Source: an uncultured Bacteroidales bacterium (lineage in GTDB: Bacteria > Bacteroidota > Bacteroidia > Bacteroidales > P3). Taken from it: a DNA stretch of 45,655 nt. Below the pieces are notes generated by a model. The model made no database searches. It was given only the letters and a program-made list of their open reading frames with translations, and was not told the DNA's origin. Shown here in pieces: positions 18,689 to 26,620 of the stretch. The translations under genes and the position numbers were made by a program. The stretch's first letter is position 1; each line of letters opens with the position of its first letter. The stretch spans positions 1 to 45,655 of the forward strand of contig CALUHJ010000024.1 in assembly GCA_944320415.1 (NCBI GenBank), in the 5' to 3' direction.

Positions 18689-18750
18689 CTTTTCAGCAAT
18701 CAGAATACCGAAAACGGCTCTCGTTATTTAATGATTCAACACCCTGAATC

Positions 18751-19347
18751 CTACCATTTGTTCCAGTGCAGTCTTTCCGGTTTCCATTTGTCCTTAGGCG
18801 TGTTCTTTCTGTCAGGAACGCCTATTGGGATTATGTTCAACGGAATTACGTTTTCAGGAAGGGAAAGTTCAGAATACAACACTTTCATCCTTTCCTTATT
18901 CGGATATATTCCGCACCATACCGCACCGTAACCCATGCCGTGAGCCGCAAGCAATATGTTTTCAGTTGCCGCACTGCAGTCCTGAATCCAGTATTCCTGA
19001 TTTTCTCCGGTCAATGCCAAGGAAAGATCCCCGCATACTACAATTGCTGCCGCTGCATTTTGCAGCATAGATGCGTTTTTCAGCTGCTCCGCAAGTCTTT
19101 TCATAACACTTTTGTCGTCAATCACGACAAAGGCCCATGGCTGTTTGTTCACGGCGGTAGGGGCGCTCATTCCGGCCCTTACGATTTTTTCCAGGTCCTT
19201 TCTTTGGATTGTCTGGTCCGTGTAGGAACGCACGCTTGTTCTCGACATTATCGATTCGATTACATCGTCGTTCTTTTCAGTTTGGGCATTACAACCGAAA
19301 ACGGCAGCCAAACAGATTAAAATCAAACAGATTCGTTTCATTTTCAT
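18751..19347 (-). CDS. nitroreductase-family flavoprotein, predicted lipoprotein
   Basis: This is an FMN-dependent nitroreductase-fold protein of 198 residues. Family features are RTSVRSYTDQTI (about 36-47, the FMN-phosphate Arg/Ser), SAPTAVNKQPWAFVVI and the C-terminal GYGAVWCGIYP. The N-terminus reads MKMKRICLILICLAAVFGCNAQ, a lipoprotein signal with lipobox AVFGC, so it should be exported and anchored in the envelope; most nitroreductases are cytoplasmic. The start at 19347 is the first ATG giving this signal; a second ATG lies two codons later. It is divergent from the CoA-transferase gene. Substrate and electron donor are unknown. Repeat B lies about 60 bases past its stop. Confidence 0.85.
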   Translation of the reverse strand: MKMKRICLILICLAAVFGCNAQTEKNDDVIESIMSRTSVRSYTDQTIQRKDLEKIVRAGMSAPTAVNKQPWAFVVIDDKSVMKRLAEQLKNASMLQNAAAAIVVCGDLSLALTGENQEYWIQDCSAATENILLAAHGMGYGAVWCGIYPNKERMKVLYSELSLPENVIPLNIIPIGVPDRKNTPKDKWKPERLHWNKW

Positions 19348-19423
19348 ATTGATTGTTTTTACATAATTATACATTTAAGCAAACGTTTACGGCAATCATT
19401 TATTTCGAATGTGGAAAGTTTTG

Positions 19424-19431
19424 TACATTTG
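19424..19431 (+). promoter_or_regulatory. -7 box of the CoA-transferase promoter
   Basis: TACATTTG matches TAnnTTTG exactly and lies 23 bases upstream of the ATG at 19455. The -33 region is weak. Confidence 0.55.
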
Positions 19432-19454
19432 CAAAAATTAAAAACAAAGGTTTT

Positions 19455-20759
19455 ATGAACAATACATATAAAGCGGTGACTGCCCAAGAAGCAGTCAAGG
19501 TTATCAAAAGCGGTGACCATGTACATTTGAGCAGTGTTGCCTCTGCGCCAAAATGTCTTATAGACGCAATGTGCGAAAGAGGAAGGAACAAGGAATTCAA
19601 GAATGTTTACATCCATCACCTTCACACTGAAGGAGAGGCGCCCTATGCAGGGGAAGAATTCGAGGGAATCTTTCAGCATGACGCCTTTTTTGTTGGGGCC
19701 AATGTAAGAAAAAACGTACAGGCTGGTTATGCGGATTACATCCCTGTTTTTTTGAGTGAGACCCAGAAGCTGTACAGAGAGGGATACTTGCCTTGTGATG
19801 TTGCGATGGTTCAGGTATGTCCTCCGGACGAACATGGTTATGTTTCTTTGGGTACGAGCGTGGATGCTACCCTTGCAGCCGTTGAGATGGCCAAAACCGT
19901 TATTGCCGTTGTCAATCCCAAGGTTCCGCGTTCTTTCGGTGATGCTCTTATACCAATGAGCATGATAGACATATTTGTTGAGGATGACACCCCGTTGTTG
20001 CCGGCACATTTTTCCGAGCCGAATGAACAGGAAGTAGCAATAGGAAAATATTGTGCCGAATTGATAGAGGATGGAGCTTGCCTGCAGATGGGCATAGGCG
20101 CAATTCCAAATGCAGTTTTGGCGCAATTGGGCAACCACAAGGATTTGGGAATACATACCGAGATGTTTGCGGACGGTGTTTTGCCTTTGGTTGAGAAAGG
20201 TGTTATAAACGGCAGAAACAAGGCGTTGGACAAAGGCAAGATGGTTTCCACGTTCTTGATGGGAAGTCAGAAGGTATATGACTTTTTGGACAACAATCCT
20301 ATGGTAGCCATGATGGACGTAGGCTATACCAATGATCCTTTTGTGGTTGCGCAGCAGCCTAAGATGACTGCAATAAATTCGGCTTTGCAGATAGACATCA
20401 CCGGACAGGTTTGTGCTGATTCTCTGGGAACGAAGTTTTTCTCAGGAGTCGGTGGACAGATAGACTTCATTTATGGAGCATCCCGTTCCAAGGGTGGCAA
20501 GGCTATAATCGCCATGCCTTCGATAACGAAGAACGGCATTTCGAAGATTTCGCCTATATTGACACCAGGAGCCGGTTGTGTTACCACAAGAAATCATATA
20601 CACTGGTTTGTGACCGAATATGGTGCTGTAAATCTTTATGGCAAGAGTCTTCAGGAACGGGCAAGACTTTTGATATCCGTTGCTCATCCTGATCATAGGG
20701 AAGAACTGGACAGAGCTGCCTTTGAAAGATACGGTTCACATTATCATTTTGTCAGATAG
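19455..20759 (+). CDS. acetyl-CoA hydrolase/transferase family CoA-transferase (4-hydroxybutyrate/acetate type)
   Basis: This enzyme moves CoA between acyl-CoA and a carboxylic acid via a glutamyl-CoA intermediate. The 434-residue product starts at the ATG at 19455; the upstream in-frame stretch contains the promoter. Family marks are an N-terminal region with HLSSVASAPK, the QMGIGAIPNAVL glycine loop, the catalytic-Glu region HTEMFADG (about residue 236) and GASRSKGGKAIIAMPS. The C-terminal part ends with YGAVNLYGKSLQERARLLI and a HPDHREEL segment. Related Bacteroidales enzymes are named 4-hydroxybutyrate or butyrate:acetate CoA-transferase, and in amino-acid fermenters serve butyrate or succinate routes. 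Substrate is not decided by sequence alone. A strong terminator follows. Confidence 0.92.
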   Translation: MNNTYKAVTAQEAVKVIKSGDHVHLSSVASAPKCLIDAMCERGRNKEFKNVYIHHLHTEGEAPYAGEEFEGIFQHDAFFVGANVRKNVQAGYADYIPVFLSETQKLYREGYLPCDVAMVQVCPPDEHGYVSLGTSVDATLAAVEMAKTVIAVVNPKVPRSFGDALIPMSMIDIFVEDDTPLLPAHFSEPNEQEVAIGKYCAELIEDGACLQMGIGAIPNAVLAQLGNHKDLGIHTEMFADGVLPLVEKGVINGRNKALDKGKMVSTFLMGSQKVYDFLDNNPMVAMMDVGYTNDPFVVAQQPKMTAINSALQIDITGQVCADSLGTKFFSGVGGQIDFIYGASRSKGGKAIIAMPSITKNGISKISPILTPGAGCVTTRNHIHWFVTEYGAVNLYGKSLQERARLLISVAHPDHREELDRAAFERYGSHYHFVR

Positions 20760-20773
20760 ATTGATTGAATTAT

Positions 20774-20812
20774 AAAAAAGGAGACTGTCAAAACACAGGC
20801 AGTCTCCTTTTT
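20774..20812 (+). terminator. Rho-independent terminator after the CoA-transferase gene
   Basis: AAAAAAGGAGACTG and CAGTCTCCTTTTT pair across a 12-base loop, ending in five T. Confidence 0.85.
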
Positions 20813-20814
20813 AT

Positions 20815-20845
20815 TTGTGTTTTTACACTTTATTTTGTACTTTTG
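20815..20845 (+). promoter_or_regulatory. promoter for ruvX-def-TPR lipoprotein
   Basis: TTG (20815-20817) and TACTTTTG (20838-20845) are separated by 20 bases. The predicted transcript start falls about 27 bases before the GTG start of ruvX, and immediately follows the preceding terminator. Confidence 0.75.
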
Positions 20846-20878
20846 CAGAATGTAAATCAAAACAAGAAAGGAAGTAAA

Positions 20879-21295
20879 GTGGGCAGACTTTTAGCGATAG
20901 ATTATGGAACAAAACGTGTAGGACTTGCTGTAAGTGATTATATGCAGGTTATAGCTACTAAATTGACCACTGTTCCGACGGTGGACATATTTCCGTATTT
21001 GAATGAATACATGTCAAGGGAAGAAGTAGATGCGATAGTGGTTGGTGACCCCAAACAGATGGATAATACTCCTTCGGAATCGGCAAAGAGTGTGCATATT
21101 TTTGTAGACGCCTTAGCTAAGTCTTTTCCAGACAAGGACATATATATGATAGATGAACGTTTTACTTCAAAGATAGCCAGTCAGACCATTGCCAAGTTTA
21201 GTAAAAGAAAGAAAGATAAGAGGGATAAGGGTTTGGTTGATACGATAGCCGCCGTTTTGATATTACAGGATTTTATGGAAATGAGAAAAAAATAA
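20879..21295 (+). CDS. ruvX: Holliday junction resolvase-like protein RuvX/YqgF
   Basis: This is an RNase H-fold putative nuclease; YqgF proteins act in pre-16S rRNA end processing. The 138-residue protein begins with a GTG codon at 20879 (VGRLLAIDYGTKRVGLAVSD). The in-frame ATG upstream at 20765 would include the terminator and promoter and is rejected. Conserved acidic positions are the Asp of AIDYGTKRVG, the Glu of IDERFTS and the Asp of GLVDTIAAVLIL near the C-terminus. It is first in an operon with def (10-base gap) and a TPR lipoprotein. Length is typical. Confidence 0.93.
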   Translation: MGRLLAIDYGTKRVGLAVSDYMQVIATKLTTVPTVDIFPYLNEYMSREEVDAIVVGDPKQMDNTPSESAKSVHIFVDALAKSFPDKDIYMIDERFTSKIASQTIAKFSKRKKDKRDKGLVDTIAAVLILQDFMEMRKK

Positions 21296-21305
21296 ATTGT
21301 AGATT

Positions 21306-21875
21306 ATGATTTTGCCTATAGTCGGTTACGGTAGTGCGATACTAAGGCAGGTGTCTGAGCCTGTAAGCGAGGATTATCCTGGATTGAAACAACTTATAGA
21401 CGATATGTTTGAAACGATGTATGCGGCCAATGGTGTCGGTTTGGCTGCTCCGCAAATTGATTTACCTATAAGGATGTTTGTAATTGATGCCAGCCCTTTT
21501 AAGGAAACATATCCCGATGGAGAAGGTTTTAAAAAGGTTTTTATCAATCCGGAAATATTGGAATTTAAGGGAGAAATATGGGCCGATTTTCAGGAAGGAT
21601 GTTTGTCATTGCCGGATATTCATCAGGATGTGGCGCGACCTTCGATAGTTGTTGTAAAGTATCTGGATGAAAACTTTGTTGAATATACCGAAGAGTTGGA
21701 TGGAATAAGAGCAAGAGTATTCCAACATGAGTATGATCATTTGGAAGGAAAAGTCTTTACGGACAGACTGAGTCCTTTGAGAAGAACCTTACTGAAAAGA
21801 AAGTTGCAGGACATATCGGCAGGAAAGATATATACGGATTACAAGATGAAAAGACGTAACATTAAAAGAAAATGA
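21306..21875 (+). CDS. def: peptide deformylase
   Basis: This metalloenzyme removes the formyl group from nascent N-terminal fMet. All three PDF motifs are present: GVGLAAPQI (about 39-47), EGCLSLPD (about 98-105, metal-binding Cys) and QHEYDHLEG (about 139-147, two metal-binding His and catalytic Glu). Length 189 is normal. The C-terminal tail is rich in Lys/Arg. It lies between ruvX and a TPR lipoprotein gene that starts 4 bases after its stop, a close operon arrangement. Confidence 0.97.
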   Translation: MILPIVGYGSAILRQVSEPVSEDYPGLKQLIDDMFETMYAANGVGLAAPQIDLPIRMFVIDASPFKETYPDGEGFKKVFINPEILEFKGEIWADFQEGCLSLPDIHQDVARPSIVVVKYLDENFVEYTEELDGIRARVFQHEYDHLEGKVFTDRLSPLRRTLLKRKLQDISAGKIYTDYKMKRRNIKRK

Positions 21876-21879
21876 AATC

Positions 21880-22404
21880 ATGAAAAATATATCCGTAACT
21901 GTTTTACTATTGTTATCAACGATGTTGTCATCGTGTGGAAATGATAAGGAAAAGGCACAAAATGCCATAAAGCAGATGGAATTGTCCACATTCGATTATA
22001 CACAGACGATAAATGCCCAAAAAGCCGACAGTCTGGTAAATATGTATTCTTCTTACGTGAACAGATTTCCCGATGATACCTTGTGTGCTTCATATCTGTT
22101 CCGTGCCGCGGATATTCTGTCAAACAGAAACAAATGTATGGAATCCGTAAACATGTACGAAAAACTGATAAAGGATTATCCGAACTGCAGGTATGTTGAA
22201 GAGTCGTATTTTTTAAGAGGAGTTGTATATAGTCAGGTTTGTTTGAATAAGGATAAGTCAAGAGAATGTTTCAATGAGTTCATTTCCAAATATCCACAGT
22301 CTAAATTGGTCAATGACGCCAAAGGTTTGATGATGATGGATACCTTATCCGATGAGATGGAAATAATACGTAAGTTCGAACAAATGAATTCTCTGAACAA
22401 GTAA
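21880..22404 (+). CDS. TPR-containing lipoprotein
   Basis: The 174-residue protein has a lipoprotein signal (MKNISVTVLLLLSTMLSSC, lipobox LSSC). Tetratricopeptide-like helices follow, with two visible repeats at about 60-100 (CASYLFRAADILSNRNKCME) and 100-145 (RYVEESYFLRGVVY, then SRECFNEFISKYPQSKLV). The pattern of paired helices ending in YP resembles BamD/YbgF-type TPR proteins that act as envelope scaffolds, but it is shorter than BamD. It is translated four bases after def and probably faces the periplasm. No specific function is assigned. Confidence 0.8.
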   Translation: MKNISVTVLLLLSTMLSSCGNDKEKAQNAIKQMELSTFDYTQTINAQKADSLVNMYSSYVNRFPDDTLCASYLFRAADILSNRNKCMESVNMYEKLIKDYPNCRYVEESYFLRGVVYSQVCLNKDKSRECFNEFISKYPQSKLVNDAKGLMMMDTLSDEMEIIRKFEQMNSLNK

Positions 22405-22442
22405 TTTGTTTTGTTTTTTTCTTTCATTTTGAAGAAAAGATG

Positions 22443-22450
22443 TAATTTTG
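22443..22450 (+). promoter_or_regulatory. -7 box upstream of the cobalamin riboswitch
   Basis: TAATTTTG matches TAnnTTTG. Transcription starting just after it would enter the riboswitch at its natural 5' end, about 22457. No well-spaced -33 element is obvious. Confidence 0.5.
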
Positions 22451-22454
22451 CACC

Positions 22455-22622
22455 CGCAACAGGTTCTCAGTGCGAGATTAAAAGGGAATCAAGTGTAAGT
22501 CTTGAACAGTCCCGCTGCTGTGAGTTCTAACCGTAAAGGTTGATTTCAAAATATCCTTTGGCCACTGTTGTTTATTCAATGGGAAGGCATTTTGAGAGGA
22601 ACGAGTCAGAAGACCTGCCTTT
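22455..22622 (+). promoter_or_regulatory. cobalamin (AdoCbl-type) riboswitch
   Basis: The conserved cobalamin aptamer elements occur in order: CAGGT (22460-22464), then AGATTAAAAGGGAATC (22475-22490), AAGTGTAAGT, GAACAGTCCCGCTGCTGTGA, GCCACTG (22561) with GGGAAGGC (22581-22588), and the B12 box region GAGTCAGAAGACCTGCC (22603-22619). CAGGT pairs with ACCTG (22613-22617) to close the structure. A 135-base leader follows before the ATG at 22758; it has no clear intrinsic terminator, so translational control by masking the start region is plausible. This accounts for the 353-base gap between genes. High B12 is expected to shut off the downstream gene. Confidence 0.93.
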
Positions 22623-22757
22623 TGCTTATTGTTTTTGAGCTTTCGAGGAAAAGGCTTGATACAAGGTTGAATGTCGTTCTTCTTGTTTCAGTATTTTTTG
22701 TTTTTATCGTAAAGCTCTATTGGTTTTTGTTGAACGTGAATTTAAAATTGATAGAGT

Positions 22758-24629
22758 ATGAAAAAAATGTTTCTTTTGTTAAGTACACTGCTTTTGAGTG
22801 TAGTGTCTTATGCGCAGTTCGATTCAGGGGTCGGTACTCCAGGTTGTCAGGCAGTATCTATGCATGATGAAAGAATAAAAACCTGGGCTTTGGGTGTACA
22901 GGTCGAAAGAGGGTTTGTAACCGGTTCCAATCAGGTTTATGCTTCCTATGGCAAGCCATCCAATGCACAGGGAATGCCGGACAGTACCACTACAAAGGCA
23001 GTCTCTTTAGGAGAAGGCGGCACTGCCTTGATTTCTTTCGACAGACCGATAGTAGATGGCTATGGAGCCGATTTCGCAGTATTTGAAAATGCTTTTGCTC
23101 CAGAATTTCTGGAGCTTGCCTTTGTGGAGGTAAGTAGCGACGGAGTCAATTTCTTCAGATTCCCTTCCATATCCTATATACCGGATGAGAACAACATAAT
23201 GCCCGAATTTATTGACAATCTTGCAGGCAAGTATGAGGTCGGCTATGGAGTGCCTTTTGATTTGGCTGATTTGCCAGATGATGCATTGTTGGATAAACGC
23301 AATATACGTTTTGTAAAATTGGTTGACGTCATTTCCGGAGAGTCCGTGGATTCCGAAGGAAACGTAATATATGACGCGTATTCGGAGGGTTTGTCAACCG
23401 GTTTCGACCTTACGGCTGTCGCAATACTTAACGGTGGAGAAGAATATACCGTGTCCGATTTCGAAGGTCTGTTGTCAGGAACGGATACTCATGAACTCGT
23501 AAGTGCTTCCAACGGAGTGATGGACGATGAGGGTAACTATCATTTGGAATATGTAAGCGGCGATATGGTTTTTGAAGCATTTGGACTTTACGGCGGCATG
23601 TTCGCATGCGGATTCGGACCTTCGAATCATATGACCGATGCAGGTTATTATTCTTCAGCCTCACTTAACGGTTTGGAAGGGGATTCAGCAACGTATATGG
23701 TCGGATATTACAGCGATTATATAGGAACGCAGGAACATAACGTAATCAGGAAACAGGATAATTCCTCGTTCTTTCCTCAAGGAGTTTATGTAAACAACAG
23801 TTCCGCCGCTTATGCGTATTTGAGCGGTGTAAGTTTTCCGGCAGACGGCTGGCTTACAATAGAGGCCAAAGGCTTTGATGCCGAAGGAAACCAAACCGGT
23901 ATTTCCACATTGTATCTTGCACAGCAGGAAGAGGTTGTGTCACAATGGACGTATATGAACCTTTCTTCGCTCGGAGAATGCAACAAGGTTATTTTCTCTC
24001 TGTCCACAAACGATAATTCAGGATATGGCATGAATCCTCCAGCTTATTTCTGCATAGATGCGTTTACCTATTCGGAAGGAGAACGGAACAATGTGATACC
24101 GTTGCAGGCAATTACCCTGGGAGCGGACCATATTACCGAAAATGCGGCCCGAATCAACGGAGAAATATATTTGGGAGACGAGGAATGCACGCAAAAGGGC
24201 TTTCAGTACAAGACAGACCAACAAGAGACGTGGACAGATGTTACGGTGGATGGAGAGGATTTGGCATATTACCACGACATTACAGGTTTGCAACCGGACA
24301 TGACATACATATACAGAGCTTATGCCGTCAATGCCGAAGGTCAATATGTGTATGGAGAGGAAAGGACATTCACAACGCTGGTTCAGGGAGGCGTTACGGA
24401 AGTGTCTGACTTTGTAACACGCGTATATCCTAACCCGGTGAAAGACATTCTTCACGTAGATATTAAAGGCGAAGGAACATTGATATTGTTTGACATGCAA
24501 GGCAGACAGGTCTTCGAGAAAAGGATTACGGGGCAGAACAGCATCAGTCTTGAAGGATTTGAAGGCATGTACATAATGAGGATAGATGCCGGAGGAAATA
24601 CCTGCTGTATGAAGCTGGTTGTGGAATAG
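22758..24629 (+). CDS. T9SS-secreted DUF4465/FN3 protein under B12 riboswitch control, probable corrinoid-binding surface protein
   Basis: The 623-residue protein has a signal peptide cleaved after SYA (no lipobox Cys). A beta-rich N-terminal domain (about 25-225) carries the DFAVFENAF and VEVSSDGVNFFRFP motifs. A DUF4465-like domain (about 232-437) has the family pattern GVYVNNSSAAYAYLSG, TLYLAQ, WTYMNLSSLG and PPAYFCIDAF. A fibronectin type III domain (about 450-543) and a type IX sorting domain (about 550-623: YPNPVKDILHV, LFDMQGRQV, GMYIMRI, CMKLVVE) complete it. Cobalamin-riboswitch-linked DUF4465 proteins in Bacteroides include, as I recall, BtuH B12-binding surface lipoproteins. Here anchoring would go through T9SS instead, whose sortase porU is encoded nearby. 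Corrinoid binding is inferred. Confidence 0.85.
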   Translation: MKKMFLLLSTLLLSVVSYAQFDSGVGTPGCQAVSMHDERIKTWALGVQVERGFVTGSNQVYASYGKPSNAQGMPDSTTTKAVSLGEGGTALISFDRPIVDGYGADFAVFENAFAPEFLELAFVEVSSDGVNFFRFPSISYIPDENNIMPEFIDNLAGKYEVGYGVPFDLADLPDDALLDKRNIRFVKLVDVISGESVDSEGNVIYDAYSEGLSTGFDLTAVAILNGGEEYTVSDFEGLLSGTDTHELVSASNGVMDDEGNYHLEYVSGDMVFEAFGLYGGMFACGFGPSNHMTDAGYYSSASLNGLEGDSATYMVGYYSDYIGTQEHNVIRKQDNSSFFPQGVYVNNSSAAYAYLSGVSFPADGWLTIEAKGFDAEGNQTGISTLYLAQQEEVVSQWTYMNLSSLGECNKVIFSLSTNDNSGYGMNPPAYFCIDAFTYSEGERNNVIPLQAITLGADHITENAARINGEIYLGDEECTQKGFQYKTDQQETWTDVTVDGEDLAYYHDITGLQPDMTYIYRAYAVNAEGQYVYGEERTFTTLVQGGVTEVSDFVTRVYPNPVKDILHVDIKGEGTLILFDMQGRQVFEKRITGQNSISLEGFEGMYIMRIDAGGNTCCMKLVVE

Positions 24630-24639
24630 ACCTATGAAA

Positions 24640-24666
24640 GGGCGCTTTTTTCAGGCGTCCTTTTTT
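24640..24666 (+). terminator. Rho-independent terminator after the DUF4465 gene
   Basis: GGGCGC (24640-24645) pairs with GCGTCC (24655-24660) with one G-U, followed by six T. Confidence 0.75.
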
Positions 24667-24699
24667 GGTTGTATGAAAGGTGGTGGAGAAAGCGTGGAA

Positions 24700-24756
24700 C
24701 GGATTCAGAAAAGAAAAAAATGTTTTCTGAATCCGTTTTTTTCTTTTCTGAATCCG
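24700..24756. repeat. dispersed palindromic repeat, copy C (perfect arms)
   Basis: Left arm 24700-24720 (C followed by GGATTCAGAAAAGAAAAAAA) and right arm 24736-24756 are perfect 21-base inverted repeats around the 15-base middle TGTTTTCTGAATCCG, itself a partial third unit. It lies between the convergent DUF4465 and msbA genes. Its T-rich strand could help stop transcripts, but the same element also occurs in divergent and tandem gaps. Confidence 0.9.
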
Positions 24757-24805
24757 TAAAACCGTAAGGCCGTTTGATGAAAACGGTATCAAAACACGGT
24801 ACAGT

Positions 24806-26620
24806 CTATTTCAATTCCTGCATTTTGCAAAGCGTATGATAAACACCCTGACGGCTTATCAACTCCTCGTGCGTGCCGCTTTCAACAACCCTGCCCTTGT
24901 CCAATACTATTATGTTGTCACATTGCCTTATCGTTGAGAGTCTGTGTGCTATTGTTATTATGGTCCTGTCCTTGCTCAGGCGGTTTATCGCCTCCTGAAC
25001 GCTCCTTTCCGAAACGGTATCCAAAGCCGATGTGGCTTCATCGAAAATCAATATGTCGGTATTTCTCAACACAGCCCTTGCAATTGCCAGTCTTTGTCTC
25101 TGTCCACCCGAAAGGTTGTTGCCCCTGTCGCCTATGACAGTCTGATATGAATGAGGCAGTTTTTCTATAAACCCGTCCGCATTGGCTACAACCGCGGCCT
25201 GCCTTATCTGCTCAATGGTATAGTCCTCTCGTCCGAAGCTTATGTTGTTTGCCACCGTATCGTTGAACAATACTGTTTCCTGTGTCACTATCGATACATG
25301 TTCACGTATCTGCTTTGCGGTCAAGTCATTGATATTTTTGTCATCAAAAAATATACTTCCTTTCCGCGGCAGATAAAACTTCAACAAAAGACCTGCCAGA
25401 GTACTCTTGCCAGAGCCCGAAGCGCCTACAATAGCCGTATTTGTTCCTTTTTTGAAGAATATATTGAGATTGCTCAACACATCTTCGTTGTCGTAGGCAA
25501 ATCTGAGCCCGCAAATGCGTATTCCCTGCTTCAATCCGTCGAATCCGACAGGATTCAATGGTTCAGGGACCTCATCCTTGCAATTCAACAGTTCGCACAT
25601 ACGTTCCTTGGCCGCCTCTCCCTTCTTTATGTTGTAAAAGGATGTCGACATGTCTTTTGCAGGCTTGATGATAAGCGAAAAGATTATCAAATAGACGACA
25701 AACATCTCGGCACTCATCGTAGGTTGCGGTCCTATCACGCTTGCACTTCCCAGAAGCAATATGCCTATCACCAGAAAGTTTCCGAAGAATTCACTCTGCG
25801 GAGAGGCCAAATCGACACGCCTGTATATCCTGTTGCGAAGACGCGAATAGGAACGGTTGAACTTGCTGAACCTTTCATTTGCGAAATCTATGGCCGTATG
25901 GGACTTGATTATACGCAAGGCCGAAATGGTTTCCTCGAATATGGAGACAAGATGGGCGGATTTCTGCTGCATGTGGCCCGAATTGCGTCTCAGTTTCCTT
26001 GAAATATATGACACAACCAGCGCAACGGGCGGAAAAACAAGCAGTACAACAAGAGTAAGTTTATAGTTTATATATATCAATACCGCAAAATGCAAGCCTA
26101 CATTTATGAATGCGCTTATCAGAGACTGCATGGACTGCAACACATTCTGGTCATACTCTATCACGTCGTTGCTCAAACGGGACAGAAGGTCGCCCTTTTT
26201 ATACTTTCCCACCGTTGAAGCCGACAGTCTGAGGTAACGGTCGAACAGTTCGTTCCTTATGTTTCTTATCATCCTGTTTCGGCAGGAACCTATAAGATAG
26301 GAAGCCATGTATGTAAACAAATCCTTCAGGAAATATATGCCGAAAATCATCCCGGCAAAAATCCACAAAGCCTTTTGCCTGCCGAATGCTATGAAATACA
26401 TATATATTTCGTTCAGCATTTTTTCCAGTTCGGAAGCAGCGGCAGTTTGGTCCGGTTGGGTGGAAAAAAGAATCTGCAGAAAGTTGTTCAAGGACAATAC
26501 CGATGCAATGGAAAACACGGCAGCCATACACGTGAGGAGAAAATACAGAACGAGATCCCCCGTATATGGCTTTACAAATCTGTATGCAAAACCGTCCGTT
26601 GTCTTTTTTCCGTACATCAT
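24806..26620 (-). CDS. ABC exporter, MsbA-like (fused permease and ATPase)
   Basis: The 604-residue half-transporter has an ABC_membrane domain with about six transmembrane helices (about 20-330) and a C-terminal ATPase. Walker A GASGSGKS is at 399-406, the signature LSGGQ at 502-506, Walker B DILIFDEATS at 521-530 and the His switch in TIAHRLS. Such exporters in Bacteroidota are usually annotated lipid A/lipid exporter MsbA, though drug or peptide export is equally compatible. The start ATG directly follows the purB stop with no gap. It is the last gene of the deaD-rpe-phosphatase-purB-msbA operon, convergent with the DUF4465 gene. Confidence 0.9.
   Translation of the reverse strand: MMYGKKTTDGFAYRFVKPYTGDLVLYFLLTCMAAVFSIASVLSLNNFLQILFSTQPDQTAAASELEKMLNEIYMYFIAFGRQKALWIFAGMIFGIYFLKDLFTYMASYLIGSCRNRMIRNIRNELFDRYLRLSASTVGKYKKGDLLSRLSNDVIEYDQNVLQSMQSLISAFINVGLHFAVLIYINYKLTLVVLLVFPPVALVVSYISRKLRRNSGHMQQKSAHLVSIFEETISALRIIKSHTAIDFANERFSKFNRSYSRLRNRIYRRVDLASPQSEFFGNFLVIGILLLGSASVIGPQPTMSAEMFVVYLIIFSLIIKPAKDMSTSFYNIKKGEAAKERMCELLNCKDEVPEPLNPVGFDGLKQGIRICGLRFAYDNEDVLSNLNIFFKKGTNTAIVGASGSGKSTLAGLLLKFYLPRKGSIFFDDKNINDLTAKQIREHVSIVTQETVLFNDTVANNISFGREDYTIEQIRQAAVVANADGFIEKLPHSYQTVIGDRGNNLSGGQRQRLAIARAVLRNTDILIFDEATSALDTVSERSVQEAINRLSKDRTIITIAHRLSTIRQCDNIIVLDKGRVVESGTHEELISRQGVYHTLCKMQELK

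Noticed and set aside
20765..20878. ATG-initiated N-terminal extension of ruvX
   Set aside because: It would translate a terminator hairpin and the promoter; the family N-terminus begins at the GTG at 20879.
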